From Adiantum capillus-veneris (Eukaryota; Streptophyta; Polypodiopsida; Polypodiales; Pteridaceae): DNA of 64,000 nt. The stretch is from contig CM043950.1 in assembly GCA_014529385.2 (NCBI GenBank), forward strand, positions 68,164,435 through 68,228,434. The letters are read 5' to 3'. The notes beneath the pieces were generated by a model that worked only from the letters and a program-made list of their open reading frames with translations, searched no databases and had not been told where the DNA came from. Within the stretch, counting starts at the first letter, position 1; each line of letters starts with the position of its first letter. The translations under genes and the position numbers were made by a program. Positions 11,640 through 22,160 of this stretch are shown one piece after another.

Positions 11640-14600
11640 TTTGCCATACCTGTTTTATCATCTTTGAATCAAGAGCTTTGTTGGTTGGGTTGTCCTTCTT
11701 TGACTGCTGTGAAGAAGACTCCAATATTTGTTTGATTTTCCAATTAGGCATGTTGTAAAGAGTCTTTGAGGTTGTTGTAGGCCTGTGTTGCCTGTCGGCA
11801 TCTGGATATTGATTGAGTTCATTGGAATACTGAATCCAAATCTCTCGATGACCTTTGCATCTCCTTGGTTGACTTTGCTTTTCTCTAGGTTTTGTTGAGT
11901 TCTTGAGATCTTCATGCAGGTCTGGTGTAGTTGCACTTGGCTTGTGGTTGACTGGTAGCCAAATCTTTGTATAGCCTTTGTAGAATCCTTGTCCAAGGGG
12001 AAGATTCTTTGAGATCTGTCTTTGTTCTATATCCTCTTGAGAGTTGTGGTAGACTTTAAAATCTTTTGATGTTGTTCTGATGTATACACGCTTCTTAGGT
12101 ATCCTAGGATATTGTCGAGGTTGATACCTTCTGGGCCTTCTTTCTTGGAAGGGACTTGACGTTACTTCATATGCCCTTACCTGAGGTTTTGGTATCCATA
12201 TCTATCTGTTACCTCTATAGTACTCTTGTTCTTTTAAGCTCCATTGTGATGCTATCCATCCCATGTGTTTGTCTTTCTGTGTGGATTTCTCGAATTTAAC
12301 CCAAATCGGATCATTGAATTTGACTGATATGCTTGGAACAAATACTTGCTTGACTATCTTTCGCTTTCTTAAGTACTTTGGCTGAAATATATTTGCTTTT
12401 CTGAGTGTCTCCTTAGAGGTTTTAGTTGGGTCAGCAATTGAGTTGAAGTTTTGAAAGCCTGCTCTGCAGCTTGAATAAGCTGATCCATGAGGGTTCTTTG
12501 ATGTAGAGGCATATGCTATCACACCTTCTTTTCTAGTCGATGGAAGTTCCACTTTAGCTTTACCTTTGTCTGCAAGGTTTTTCCTTGATTCTTGTGACTT
12601 TTACAACTCTAAATCTATCGTTAATGGTATTTGTAATTCTTGCTTGCTACCACTTGGAAAAGAGAGTATGAGCATTGTATTTTCTTTCTAGGCCTTGTGT
12701 TGGTCTAACCATTGATGTCCAAGGATGACATCTGTAAGAATTTCCTTTGAAGGCTTCACTTGAAACTTTACTTGCTCTTCATGTTGTTGGATGCTAACAG
12801 TAACAACCATTTCTTCTTGACTTGTAGACTTAACCATGATTTCTCTATTACCTGTCTTGTCTAGAGTAATCTCTAGAATGCTCTGGATGTTGTCTGCAAT
12901 CATATTGCACTTTGATTCTTTATCTAATAGATAAATACATCTAACACTTGCTCCTTTTGTTTAGCTGAGAACTATAGCTATTCTCATTGTTGGCTCTATT
13001 GAAAATCTCTCTATCTTGCTTTTGCCATTGTCTCATCTTGACCTAAATGTGTCTCTATGGAGGGTGGCTTGAGACTCTGTTTTCCAATCTAGCTTACATC
13101 CACTAATTCAGCTGGCAATGAGTGATTGATCTTTGGACTTCCTATTTCTTCCTAATTTTTTGCAACCTCATTATTCTTTACTTATGGCTTTGGTGCTTTA
13201 AGGTCTTCTAAAGTTCTATTCGATGGAGATGAATCATCTTCAATAAGATTAGCTTTGATATCAATCTCCACTTGAATTTTCCTTGAGGACTTTGTGCTGT
13301 CATCCACGAGTGACCAGTTCTAGTCTTCATTCTTTGTTTTCTTTGAAGACTACATATTGTTTGTATTCTATATCTCTAAAACCTTTTGAGATAATGGATT
13401 TCCCAATATGAGGCCATCATGTATATCTTTTATTGTGATCACATGGAATTGGGCTATAATGTTCTATAAACTTACTTCAATGGTGTGGAGATGATTCCCC
13501 AACATTCTGCTCGTTTGTTTCCTGATATGCTAACAAATTCAGGATCATCTTCTAGTTGTGGTTGGCCACATCTTTTCCAAGTGCAAATAGACATCAGGTT
13601 TTTATCTAGCTAAAAATCTAGTTTTACTTTGCTTGAGAGTTTTTCTTCATTCTCACCAACAATGTTGCACTTGAGCGTCTTAGGATTTCTTTTTGTATTG
13701 ATTGATTCTATTGCGGTAGTGTCCTTTGTTTGAGGTTTATCTGCATTTTCTTTGCTTTGACCACCTGTTTCAATCAATGTTGACTCCATTGGCTGTAATA
13801 TTGCACCTTTTGATTGCAACTATTGAGAATTGTCCGCCTACATTTGGATAACTTTTGATCTTAAAAAATCCATTGTACTGTCTGGCAGAATCTGTCTCTT
13901 TGAAGGAGATTTTGGTGGAGGCCTTTGTGTATCTTTTTGGACTTTAGCTTTCATTGATTTTGACTTTTTTTCCACCTATTATGGCAGCCTGAGGTTTTGC
14001 ATCATCTTCGAATAGTCTTTGACTTCAATCTTACCATCCATAGGGATTTTTACAAGTTCATGAACCTGCTGATAATCATTTCCATTTGCATCTAGATATG
14101 CATATGTGAGCTTGGTCACACGGAATTGTTTGAACACTATTGGATTTGTCGGCTTTTGACTTTGACTTGTTGAGCCCTGATGATCTTCATAGAGGCATTG
14201 ATCTTTATACTCTGATGGAATTTGGGTCAATTAGAAAATTTCAACAACCATATGATCTTTCAAAGGTTTATGATTTGAAGGGGTCTATTGGCTAGAGGCT
14301 CTAGGGTTTCTAACTAACAGTGCGGTTCTTGGTGCTAGAGTTGAGCTTGATGGATTTACAGCTCCCCACTTCCTAGAGTGATCACTATAGCCTGCTTCGT
14401 TATGAGATTTCAAAATTATTTGGCTCTTGTTTAGTCTCACCTTTTGGGATTGTGAAGGCACACTCTGGGTAGCATTGTTCAAGTTTAGCATCTCTAAACC
14501 TTCTACATAGTTTCCTATGTATCTCCATGAAACATGACAAATTATTTCCCAAGTCAAGTTGTACATAACATTATATTTTCCTTGATATTTTCTATCCCAT

Positions 14601-16150
14601 GGGTCTCCTATGATATGAGCTTCCGTGGTTTCAGGACCCAAGGCATCATAGATCTTAGAATCTCGTCTATATCTACGTCAGTTTTGGTCAAAGTATATGC
14701 TCGTTTGGTCACAACGTTGAAGCTTGATTGCAGATGGAGGAGAGTTTGGCTCTGAACATATTTTTGGGTTCAATCAATTAATATCATTCATCTCTAGAGA
14801 GGATGGGCTATAATAGTTTCTATCCTCTGAAATGAACCATCTTGTCTGGTCTCTTACTGGATGCACTTCTATGAGCTCGGATGTGGTCTGTTCAAACACT
14901 AGTTTATCCTTTTTGTACAGTTGTCCTTTTTGTTCTACGTAGAGTGCATATGAATTATGGGTGCCATACAATGCTAACAACATTCTATTTGATGTGTCCC
15001 TAGACTCATGAATGATTGCACACTTGTGGTAGTGCTCGCTGAATCATTTGCAAACCTAACAGTCTTTTCAACATTCGGTGATATTTGGACATCTTGACCA
15101 AACTCACGCAAGAGTTTGTTGTTCAAAGAATCAATTTTAAGATTTTCAGGTGACTGTGCATATTTATGCTGATTTTGAACTTATAGTGCTTTTTTTGGTG
15201 CTTCTAATAGTAATGCAAAGTCATCTGATTGCATTGAAAGTGACGAGTTAGATGCACTTACATCAAGATTCGCTTTCCAATTTGTTATGTGTCCTGCTTG
15301 GCAGTTGATGTGTTCCTGTTGTCTGGATTTCTTGGACAATATTCAAAAAAATGTTAACCTTTTCGTCCACATTCTAAGAAATACGCCATGACTAGTGGTA
15401 TTTTAGATGGTTCTCTCATGTCAAGCTCTAGCTGAGAAGTTTCTGTTTTTGTTCTTGCCAAGTTATCGGGATCTTTTTTTTAAACATTGAGCATCAAGTT
15501 GTAGACTGCTCCATCTTGACCTTTGCACCATCTTTGGATTGTTACTCCAATTAAACTGGCTTTTATTGGTGATCTGTTGGATCTTCCATTTCTGGTTCTT
15601 GACTATAAATCTAACCATTGTAATCCATGTACAATGACCCTGATTGCATATGCACCAACCGTATGTTTTGAGGGCTTGTGCAGATGTCTAGATAATCACT
15701 TGGGTCAATTTTTTGCACTTCTATCTACACCTTATCTTTCAGCTTCTTGCAATACCTGGATCCACAGAAGTTTGTGAATATCTGGGAGTTCTCTGAATCT
15801 GGCTTCACTGTGATCAATAGGATTGTGGCTCCTGTGCTGATTTTACTGCTCATAAGATACCTATGGCCATTTGAATTTGCATATAAGACTTTATCTCCAT
15901 TGTAGCCATATAGCTATAAAATCTGCACTTGTGCCGATGCTGCCACTATTACTAGCTTGCTCTGTTGTACTTGAATTCTCGGCTTGACTTGAGTCCATGT
16001 TGGATTAATCTGTAAAAATTTTCTCTTAGCAAATCCTAGTGTTGATTAGCAAAATTTATCCTGCTCCGGCTTGATAAAACTACTTGTGTCAAAGTAACTT
16101 TGGTAATTGACTGCTCTTAAGACTCACGAGAGTTGATTAACTCTAGCTCG
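11640..16150 (-). pseudogene. Decayed gag/protease-like coding region of the 9275-20590 element
   Basis: The minus strand reads as a protein-like sequence broken by many stops and frameshifts (open pieces at 11658-11996, 12202-12552, 12688-12903, 13610-13819, 13979-14230, 14285-14641, 14774-14983). At about 12690-12960 a retropepsin-like order is visible: YLLDKESKCNMI where the active site would normally be D-T/S-G-S/A, a beta-rich middle, then DVILGHQWL matching the ILG-x2-WL strand. Near 15330-15390 CGRKG..HFFEYC resembles a CCHC knuckle with a stop inside and the first Cys missing. Gag upstream of protease is the normal retroelement order. No family could be recognised in the remaining pieces. 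I saw no RT or integrase. Confidence 0.45.
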
Positions 16151-16739
16151 GTAGTGTCAGAATTGATTGCAGCCTTTGAAATGATGAAAATATGGGCCTT
16201 GAATAGCCTAACCTGCAATCCACCGTGATTTGTGTCCCTGTTCGTCCAACTGGAAGCTCAATTTGTAGTGCAATTACTTGCACTAGCCAATCTCTAGCGT
16301 GCACGATTTGTGGCAACACCTTCCAAAAATGGGCTAAAACTTTGATGATCTCGGCTCGAATGATTACCAACTGTTTGTTGATGATTCCCCTATTCCTAGG
16401 TCCAAATTTGAAACTCTCGCAAGTTTTGCAACTCGTACTTGCTAATTCTCACCCAAAATCTGCTATTTTCAGCCCCGAGTTGCAATTTCCATGCGTGAAA
16501 CTACCCTTTCGGGAAAATTTTACTGAAAATCCATTTTGAACTGCACTTTCATGTGCTCAATTCCATTTTCACGGGCTTTCAATCGTTTGGTTTCAAACTC
16601 CTTGATTTTTGCTTTTTTTCGATAAACTTTCGGATTTCAGGACCGTCTCACTGCTCACTTCCCTCAGTTTTTGAGTTTTTTTTGTTGTTTCTGGCTTCCT
16701 GTGATCATCTCGTTCGATTTTCGACTTTCTTGCTTGCAG

Positions 16740-17071
16740 TGTGAAATTTTAGCGACTTTTCTTCTTTTTTAGCCCCTTTTTTTTTCTGACGACTCCCCCC
16801 TTATTTCTATCATTTTTTGGTGAAATTTTGGATTTTCTAAACTTTTTGGTATTTTTTTATTTTGTCTATTTTTTTAAATTTGTTTTGGTTTTTTAATTGA
16901 TTTTTTCTTTTTTGAGGTTTTTGTGATTTTATTTATTTTTGGACTAATATACAATTAATGAAATGAAAAAGAGAGAAAAAAGAAAAGAAAATGAGATTGA
17001 ATTGAATTGAAATGGAATGGAATTAAAATGAAATTGAAAAGAAACAAAATGAAATGAATACAATATTAATA

Positions 17072-17078
<7 letters not shown>
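16740..17078. other. Low-complexity T-rich then A/G-rich tract
   Basis: Positions 16740-16930 are strongly T-rich. Positions 16960-17060 repeat AATGAAAT/AATTGAA words. Read on the minus strand this is pyrimidine-rich leader of the 9275-20590 element, upstream of its coding remains. Confidence 0.6.

Positions 17079-17161
<83 letters not shown>
17079..17161. repeat. (AG)n microsatellite, ~41 units
   Basis: An uninterrupted AG run read directly, in the leader of the surrounding minus-strand LTR element, where the RNA would carry (CU)n. Confidence 0.95.
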
Positions 17162-17165
<4 letters not shown>

Positions 17166-18896
17166 CCTATGGTGGCCTGGTGCTTGCAGACGCCAAGGGA
17201 GGGAGTCGGCGCATGCTACTAGGCTAATAACAGCAAGAGAAAGAAAGAGGGGATTCTCACCTATACAGGGCCGTCAGGAGTCCATTTTCTGCATCGAAGC
17301 CTAAAATTTATCGCAGAGTCCGCAAGACCGCCAAAAACATGCCCGAACTTATGCTCATGCTTGTAATGAACCGGCCGGCTCTCATCGAAACTATTTTTTT
17401 ATTTTTTTATTTTCTTAATGCCCGAATAAGCCAAATTTTAATCCGAAAATTAGCCAAAAATGTTAAAAATCACTCAAAAATCCAAAAACTTGTCAAAAAA
17501 ATCCAAAAAACTATTGTAAAACTTTAGAAATCTCAAAAAAACATCGAAAATCAAACATTTTTGACACGCATAAGCACATCAAAAATAGCAATTTTTGTCG
17601 AAAATATCAATTTACGACGACAAAATCAACAACCTGGTCCTCGAAAATAGCGTAACGCTCAAAACTCAGCCAAGGAGGGCACAAATGCGCTCAAAATGAT
17701 GCCATTAATAAGCACACAAAACAGCTCATCAAGATCACAAGATATCAATCTTTTACGTAATTAAGCAAAAATTAATGCAAAAATAATCCAAAAAATACCT
17801 GATTTTTAAAAAAATCTCCACGCATAGGGATTAATGCAACCTAATCAAATCACAATAATCACATCTATTCAATTGCCAAATAATTTCATCAATAAAATCT
17901 AAACTAGGCAGTGAAAATGGGCAAAATTAGGTTAAAAATTGACGCATTTGGAGTGTGTAAATCCCGATTTTGAGCTAAAAAACTCAGCAATTAACCATTA
18001 TACACGTCAAATATGCAGTCAAACATTGAACTAATAATGCACATTAAGCACTTTTTAGACACACACATACTAATAATTGGTAGTTTTTATTGATTTTTAG
18101 GTGCGCACACAAAAGCGTTATTCTTGTCGAATTTGCAATTTGAATGCACAAATCTCTAGTTGGGCATGACCACAACACAAATTAATCATCACAATTGAAA
18201 AATTATTAAGCACACATTAATTTTTAGGTGCATAATCAAGGACATAATAGTGCACACACCTAAAATTAGGCATACACACACTCAATTAGAATGCATACAC
18301 ACTTGATATTAGTGCACATGCACTCGCAATTGACCATTCAAGAATGTAGTTAGATCAATTAGGCACACAATTAGCAATGTACATTCACCAACTAGCAATT
18401 GAACTTGTCGATTCCATATCCCTCCAAATCTCAAAATTTTTGACATTACAACGGCATGAAAATGAATATTTCAAAAAAATTCAAAGCATAAATAGCATCG
18501 ACATGGCATTGAAATTAACATAGAATATCATAGCATAGACATGGTGTTAATTAGCATAGCATAACATAGCATTGACATGGCATCTCTACTCATGTTTAGA
18601 TTCTAGGGAGATTGAGAATACCACCTTGTTTACATCTCCAATGAAGATCGGTTGAACGGTTGGAAGCTCCAATCCTTAGTAGAAAATTAGTGTGTAAGTT
18701 GGCAGAAATTATTGAAATTAGCAAGGGGTTAGTGTGAAATTAGAGTGTGTAGGCAAACAATTGGCAAGATACGATGATAAATTCGAGAAAAATGAACACA
18801 TTGCTTCATGCACACACATCCAACATCCACAAAACCATAAACACACAAGTGAAATTAGTGAAGAAATCCGATTATGTCACAATTACACTAGCGTAA
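17162..18896. other. AT-rich leader of the 9275-20590 element
   Basis: No gene is seen. The sequence is A-rich on the plus strand, with recurring words CACACA, ATTAG and AGCATAGCATA (18520-18575). It lies between the primer site and the decayed coding region, so it would be a long 5' leader, interrupted at its outer end by the solo Copia LTR. Confidence 0.5.
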
Positions 18897-19313
18897 TGTT
18901 AAGTATGGAGCCTGATTTACCCTTGTAATTTTCTGTGGTAAAAGCGCACATTTGTAAGGCCCCCATTATGAGGAGAAGCCATCGTGCGTGAAGGAAAATC
19001 ACTAACCGGAAACCAAAATTTTCACGGACAAGAATCAGGGGCCGGACGGCGGTCGGAAAGTGGTCGGAAAACAACCGGTCGGTTGGCTGGTGGCCGGTAG
19101 TCAATGGCCGATGGCCGGTGGTCGGAAGTCAATGGCCGGTGGCCGGTGGTCGGGAGCGAATTCAATGGCCGGTGGTCGGTGGCCGAATTCAAAAGTGGAC
19201 TTGTCTTCTCAAGGGCGGCCACACATGGGCGGATTGGAGGGTCCGATTTGGACTTATTCGCACAAGGGCGGCTACACATGGCTGTCTCTCATAAGAGACG
19301 GCAGCCCTTTTGG

Positions 19314-19325
19314 CCTATAAAAGGA
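19314..19325 (+). promoter_or_regulatory. TATA box in the solo Copia LTR
   Basis: CTATAAAAGGAGG about 330 bases before the LTR 3' end, conserved in the other two LTR copies (minus strand near 32572-32580 and 37241-37250). Confidence 0.7.
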
Positions 19326-19522
19326 GGCCATTTCTACACACATTTCATAGTGTGAAGTTGATGCAACAAGGTGAGTGTGAGGTGGTGAGAGTGAAGCAAG
19401 GCGGGAGCTCCATTAAGGGTATAATCCCTTTGTAAACTACTTCTTGTTTTGAAGTACTAAAGCCATTGAGTGGTTGCTTTCCCGTGGACGTAGCCCACAT
19501 TGGGTGAACCACGTATATCGTG

Positions 19523-19527
<5 letters not shown>

Positions 19528-19555
<28 letters not shown>
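19528..19555. repeat. (TC)n tract in the solo LTR
   Basis: About 13 TC units. The Copia LTRs carry a shorter GA version at 32349-32368 and 37026-37037, so it expanded within this copy. Confidence 0.85.
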
Positions 19556-19559
<4 letters not shown>

Positions 19560-19653
19560 CTATAATCTCGTGTATATAAATCTGTCTCTCTCCATTAAGT
19601 AATCTACTCAATTATCTATTTAGCTACGTCTTATTTTCTAACATGTAAGCCAT

Positions 19654-19673
19654 CATCCCCGACGACGGTGCCA
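19654..19673 (-). promoter_or_regulatory. Primer-binding site, tRNA-Asp-like
   Basis: The minus strand reads TGGCACCGTCGTCGGGGAT two bases inside the 5' LTR. It differs at three of 19 positions from the tRNA-Asp primer-site form common in plant Gypsy elements (TGGCGCCGTTGCCGGGGAT, recalled, not looked up). Confidence 0.75.
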
Positions 19674-19675
19674 AA

Positions 19676-20590
19676 TGTTGGGGGTACCATCGTAGCATAG
19701 CTCCAATGACCAACAAAATTATCAATCCGGAGAGATGAACTACCCGGCTAGGACATGGAAACACTCACACAATTAGTGAAAAAATCATGGCAACACGAAT
19801 GGTGACTCTATGAGGTAAGATTCTTGGCCTATGGAGGAGCTAAGCCACAATGATTGGCAATCTCCACATCCACTTCCCTTCACCTCCAATCAACCCAATC
19901 ACACACACTAATGATTGCAAAACGCACACAACACTAATCTTATTATGCAACACACTAATCACAAGCACACACACATAGATCTATTGAGCACCACACTCCA
20001 ATCAAACATGCATGCACACACAAGCAAAAGAGAGCAATCACACAAGATTACAAAGGGACTAACCACTAATTAGTTATAGACTAGCTAATCACAGCATCAT
20101 TAGCAATCACAAGAAGCATGAGAGAGACATAGTGAAACAGAAATAAGCATTGATTAGTGTTAATCAAGTCACATGAGCAAGGAGAAGGTCAAGGACTCCA
20201 TAGCCACACACCTCATGAGCTCTCACCACCAAAGAGTGGTCTCAACAAATGAGCTTGAGAACCCTAATTTCTTTTACACACTGCCTTATATACCTAAGGT
20301 AAAATATGCAATGTCTGGGCGCCCAAGGCCTTTCGGACTCCATCACTTACTGAATCTGCAACCTAGGCATACTAACTGACCTGTTCTTTATATCTTGGAA
20401 CACCCATTGAGCCCATAACACATTAAAAATATTACAATGGCTTGAAATAAATCGGAAATTTAAAATACATTACCATTTTGGGAAAATGTGAAAAATGTGT
20501 AACTCCAACCTTGATTGGTTCTTCATGTTGATCTTTGATGTTCATCCGTAAGGCTCAGGCTTTTGTTAACTGACATCAACTTAGTGAACA
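19676..20590 (-). repeat. 5' LTR of the 9275-20590 element (915 bp)
   Basis: Direct copy of 9275-10200 bounded by the primer site on the left and the target duplication CTCTC on the right. The LTR pair differs by scattered substitutions and small indels, so the insertion is not recent. Confidence 0.9.
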
Positions 20591-20595
20591 CTCTC

Positions 20596-21783
20596 TCTAA
20601 AAAATGCTTGCCCCTTAGGACACCTGAACCAACTGCCTATTGAGGCTCCCACATCATCATGTCCACACGGGCCCTTACCGGCGAGAACCACCTTTGAACG
20701 GCCACCACAACCACCTTTTGCATGGTGATGCCTAGTCAAAGAGAGTTGTTGCCACCAGCATGTAGTGACCTTTGCGGCCATTTCCATAGCAGGGAGCTCC
20801 CTCTTCCCACTTGTCCTACTACTATATTTATACCACAAACTCCCAAGTTTATTCTACATGTATGGGACTAATCGGCACCCACGTGTGGCAGTACCCCATG
20901 TCAGCACCCCTTAAAAGTCCCCCAAAATTTACTTAAACAAAAGCTTCAAAACAATTTTTCTTCCCTTCTTCAACTCATTGCCATTTGGTGCTCACTCTTC
21001 TAATGATTGCTCCAGAAAAACCCAATGGAAGCTCCCATCCCCAACTTTGCTCCATACCAATCCCGACTCTTTGCAACTATGCCAGACCCTTGAATGACAT
21101 TTGCCAACTTGGAAAAAAACCATCAGATCCCTCCTGGCTAACAACCATTGCCAATTTCAAATTTCTATAACTTGCCAATCCTTCTGGACAAGCCCTCACT
21201 TCCTATGTTCTTCATATACCACGTATATCATATACAAACCCTTGTAAGGATCCAAAAAACTCAGATGGCACACCGATCAAGATGACCAAACCGGTACAAA
21301 ACTGGCACCCCCGATGAAAATTAAACAGATCATATCTTGACATCCAAGACTCCAAACGACAATCCAAAAAGACCGACGTGATTTACATGATGAGCACATC
21401 ATATCCATATTCTAGAACCGGATTTTGACCACCTCCCATCATCTACCTTGTATGTCTCATATTTGTAAACACTTTCAATTTCAAAGCATCATATCTTGCA
21501 CACCATACTTTTGTTGGATAAGCCATATGGACCATCTTGTTCAGCACCTCAATCTCTGTACATCATCAAGCAAAAAATTACACTATGAATCTCCTTCACC
21601 TTCCATCCCATCAAGCCCTTTTTAAATCTCATCTAGTCTAGAAACCACATAGAGCATACATCTCTATTTCCACTTGCCTGCTTAGGCTCTTCCCATCTAC
21701 TCTAGCACTTTGAAATGCATCTGTTTGCATACACTTCATTTCTTGTTTCCTCTGTTAGGGTCAACACACTTTGGCTGCACCAG
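20596..21783 (+). mobile_element. R1 copy B, right part
   Basis: Continues copy B after the 9275-20590 insertion. It aligns with copy A (about 2500-3711): the CCATTTGGTGC block, the CTTGCACACC block and the terminal GGCTCTTCCCATCTACTCTA and TTAGGGTCAACACACTTTGG blocks. It ends where a Gypsy RNase H fragment begins. Confidence 0.5.
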
Positions 21784-22060
21784 CAGTTTATTCACCAAAT
21801 AGAGTAAGGTTGGATGGTCTACAAAAAAGAAAAACTTGTTAGCTAACAAGTAATGTCGGAATTTCTTGACTGATTACACCATACCAAGACCTTCTCTTTT
21901 AATGGTTTTGTAGTTCTTTTCTGCTAGTTTTAATTGTCGACTAGCATAGGAGATAGGAAAATCCATGGTAACCTCTCCTCACTAAGCTAAGATGTAGCCA
22001 ATAGAAAAACTCGAAGCATCCACATGCAAATGGAACACTTTGGGGTGGATGCATGGTAGG
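21784..22060 (-). pseudogene. Gypsy RNase H fragment
   Basis: The minus strand, read from about 22055 down, gives FHLHVDASSFSIGYILA, the first aspartate strand of retroviral-type RNase H. After a frameshift it gives YASRQLKLAEKNYKTIKREG and KFRHYLLANKF-x4-VDH, the E and following segments. This ~90-residue scrap of a pol gene has several stops and no RT or integrase attached. It adjoins R1 copy B, but the relationship is unclear. Confidence 0.75.
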
Positions 22061-22160
22061 GAGGACTGAAAAGCATTGTCTCGGGGACATAGGTTTCTAG
22101 CACTAAAAAACTACATTTATTGGGAGAATATTTTATTTTTATAAAATGGGTCAAAAAAAA

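Larger units (their letters stand above)
18897..19643 (+). mobile_element. Solo LTR of the Copia family found at 32265-37661
   Basis: Starts TGTTAAGTATGGAG and ends TTTTCTAACA, with flanks CGTAA and TGTAA (4 of 5 match, a likely target duplication). It is the reverse complement of the Copia LTRs at 32265-32944 and 36936-37661, sharing the TATA block (CCTATAAAAGGAGG), GTGAAGTTGATGCAACAAGG and GTAATCTACTC. The middle has expanded GGCCGGTGG repeats (about 19060-19190). Internal Copia sequence is absent, as expected after recombination between two LTRs. It sits immediately next to the primer site of the host element. Confidence 0.88.
9275..20590 (-). mobile_element. 11.3 kb LTR retrotransposon-like element, apparently without reverse transcriptase
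   Basis: The boundaries are well supported. Two direct LTRs (9275-10200 and 19676-20590) start TGTTGGGG-x-TACCATC and end AACA. They are flanked by an exact 5-bp target duplication, CTCTC (9270-9274 and 20591-20595). A polypurine tract abuts the left LTR and a tRNA-Asp-like primer site abuts the right LTR, so the element is read on the minus strand. The interior (10201-19675) holds a foldback element (11183-11633), decayed minus-strand coding sequence (about 11640-16150) with a retropepsin-like segment and a damaged zinc knuckle, an (AG)n tract, an AT-rich leader and a solo Copia LTR. I found no YxDD or integrase HHCC/DDE block. It may be a non-autonomous gag-only type of element, or the pol domains may have been deleted. 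It is inserted in R1 copy B. Confidence 0.85.
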
